Part shown: positions 6,909 through 7,008 of the stretch, piece after piece
Layout of the letters: each line of letters opens with the position of its first letter
Numbering within the stretch: position 1 is the stretch's first letter
Assembly: GCA_020850025.1 (NCBI GenBank)
Contig: JADZFI010000299.1
Coordinates: forward strand, 1 to 7,008
Direction of reading: 5' to 3'
Source: Saprospiraceae bacterium
GTDB taxonomy: Bacteria; Bacteroidota; Bacteroidia; Chitinophagales; Saprospiraceae
DNA length: 7,008 nt
The notes under the pieces: model-generated
The model's input: only the letters and a program-made list of their open reading frames with translations
Databases searched by the model: none
What the model was told of the DNA's origin: nothing
Program-made: the position numbers and the translations under genes

Positions 6909-7008
6909 TTGGACTGTTAGACAAAGGACCTTGGACTTTAGCTCGGGGGACATAGAGCATACAAGCGTAATCGAGCCCAAGTCCAACGTCCAATGTCCAA
7001 CAGTCCAA
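6909..7008. repeat. long imperfect inverted repeat made of TTGGACN units, reaching the window edge
   Basis: Bases 6909-6945 match the reverse complement of 6972-7008 at 31 of 37 positions, around a 26-base loop (6946-6971). Each arm is itself a degenerate array with TTGGAC recurring about every 7-8 bases; on the minus strand of the right arm TTGGACTG, TTGGACA, TTGGACG and TTGGACT follow one another. The right arm reaches the last base, so the element may continue. No transposase ORF is in view. It could be a transcript-end hairpin, a REP/MITE-like element or an expanded intergenic repeat. Confidence 0.75.

Overview
The window looks like a piece of a Bacteroidota chromosome, plausibly of the Saprospiraceae or a close relative. 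Three observations support this. Two of the three genes encode exported proteins ending in type IX secretion (T9SS) sorting domains. The one convincing promoter has the Bacteroidota form TTTG-N20-TAnnTTTG. The PKD protein carries a 'YRLGPIDSSSCDTLG' stretch that I associate from memory with Saprospiraceae secreted proteins. Assignment below phylum is inference.

Layout: (1) Positions 1-1842, + strand, hold nearly all of a U32-family protein, with only the first few codons cut off by the window edge. It is visibly G+C-richer than the rest. (2) Positions 1843-1913 are a short convergent gap with an imperfect inverted repeat around TCGACAAGCTCAG. (3) Positions 1914-3671, - strand, encode a secreted beta-propeller-like/PKD protein with a T9SS sorting domain. 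(4) Positions 3672-3734 hold a perfect 14-bp hairpin. (5) Positions 3735-6449, - strand, encode a ~900-residue right-handed beta-helix protein with an alpha-helical section and a T9SS sorting domain. (6) Positions 6450-6555 hold the signal-peptide region of that gene, interrupted by six tandem copies of an 8-bp unit. (7) Positions 6556-7008 contain no long ORF. From left to right they hold a ~220-nt predicted leader, a leftward promoter, an array of 9-bp units, and a long imperfect inverted repeat at the edge.

How the parts fit together: the leftward promoter at about 6780-6811 would transcribe the leader, the octamer array, the beta-helix gene and, through or past the intergenic hairpin, the PKD gene. 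The most interesting point is the array. The only good ATG (6555) lies just upstream of it, while the hydrophobic signal-peptide core lies just downstream in a different frame. With six copies, translation from that ATG stops after 27 codons. Four or seven copies would join the ATG to the secreted protein in one open frame. This is the arrangement expected of a slipped-strand, phase-variable surface or secreted protein, currently read in an OFF state. The U32 gene converges on this pair and appears functionally unrelated to it.
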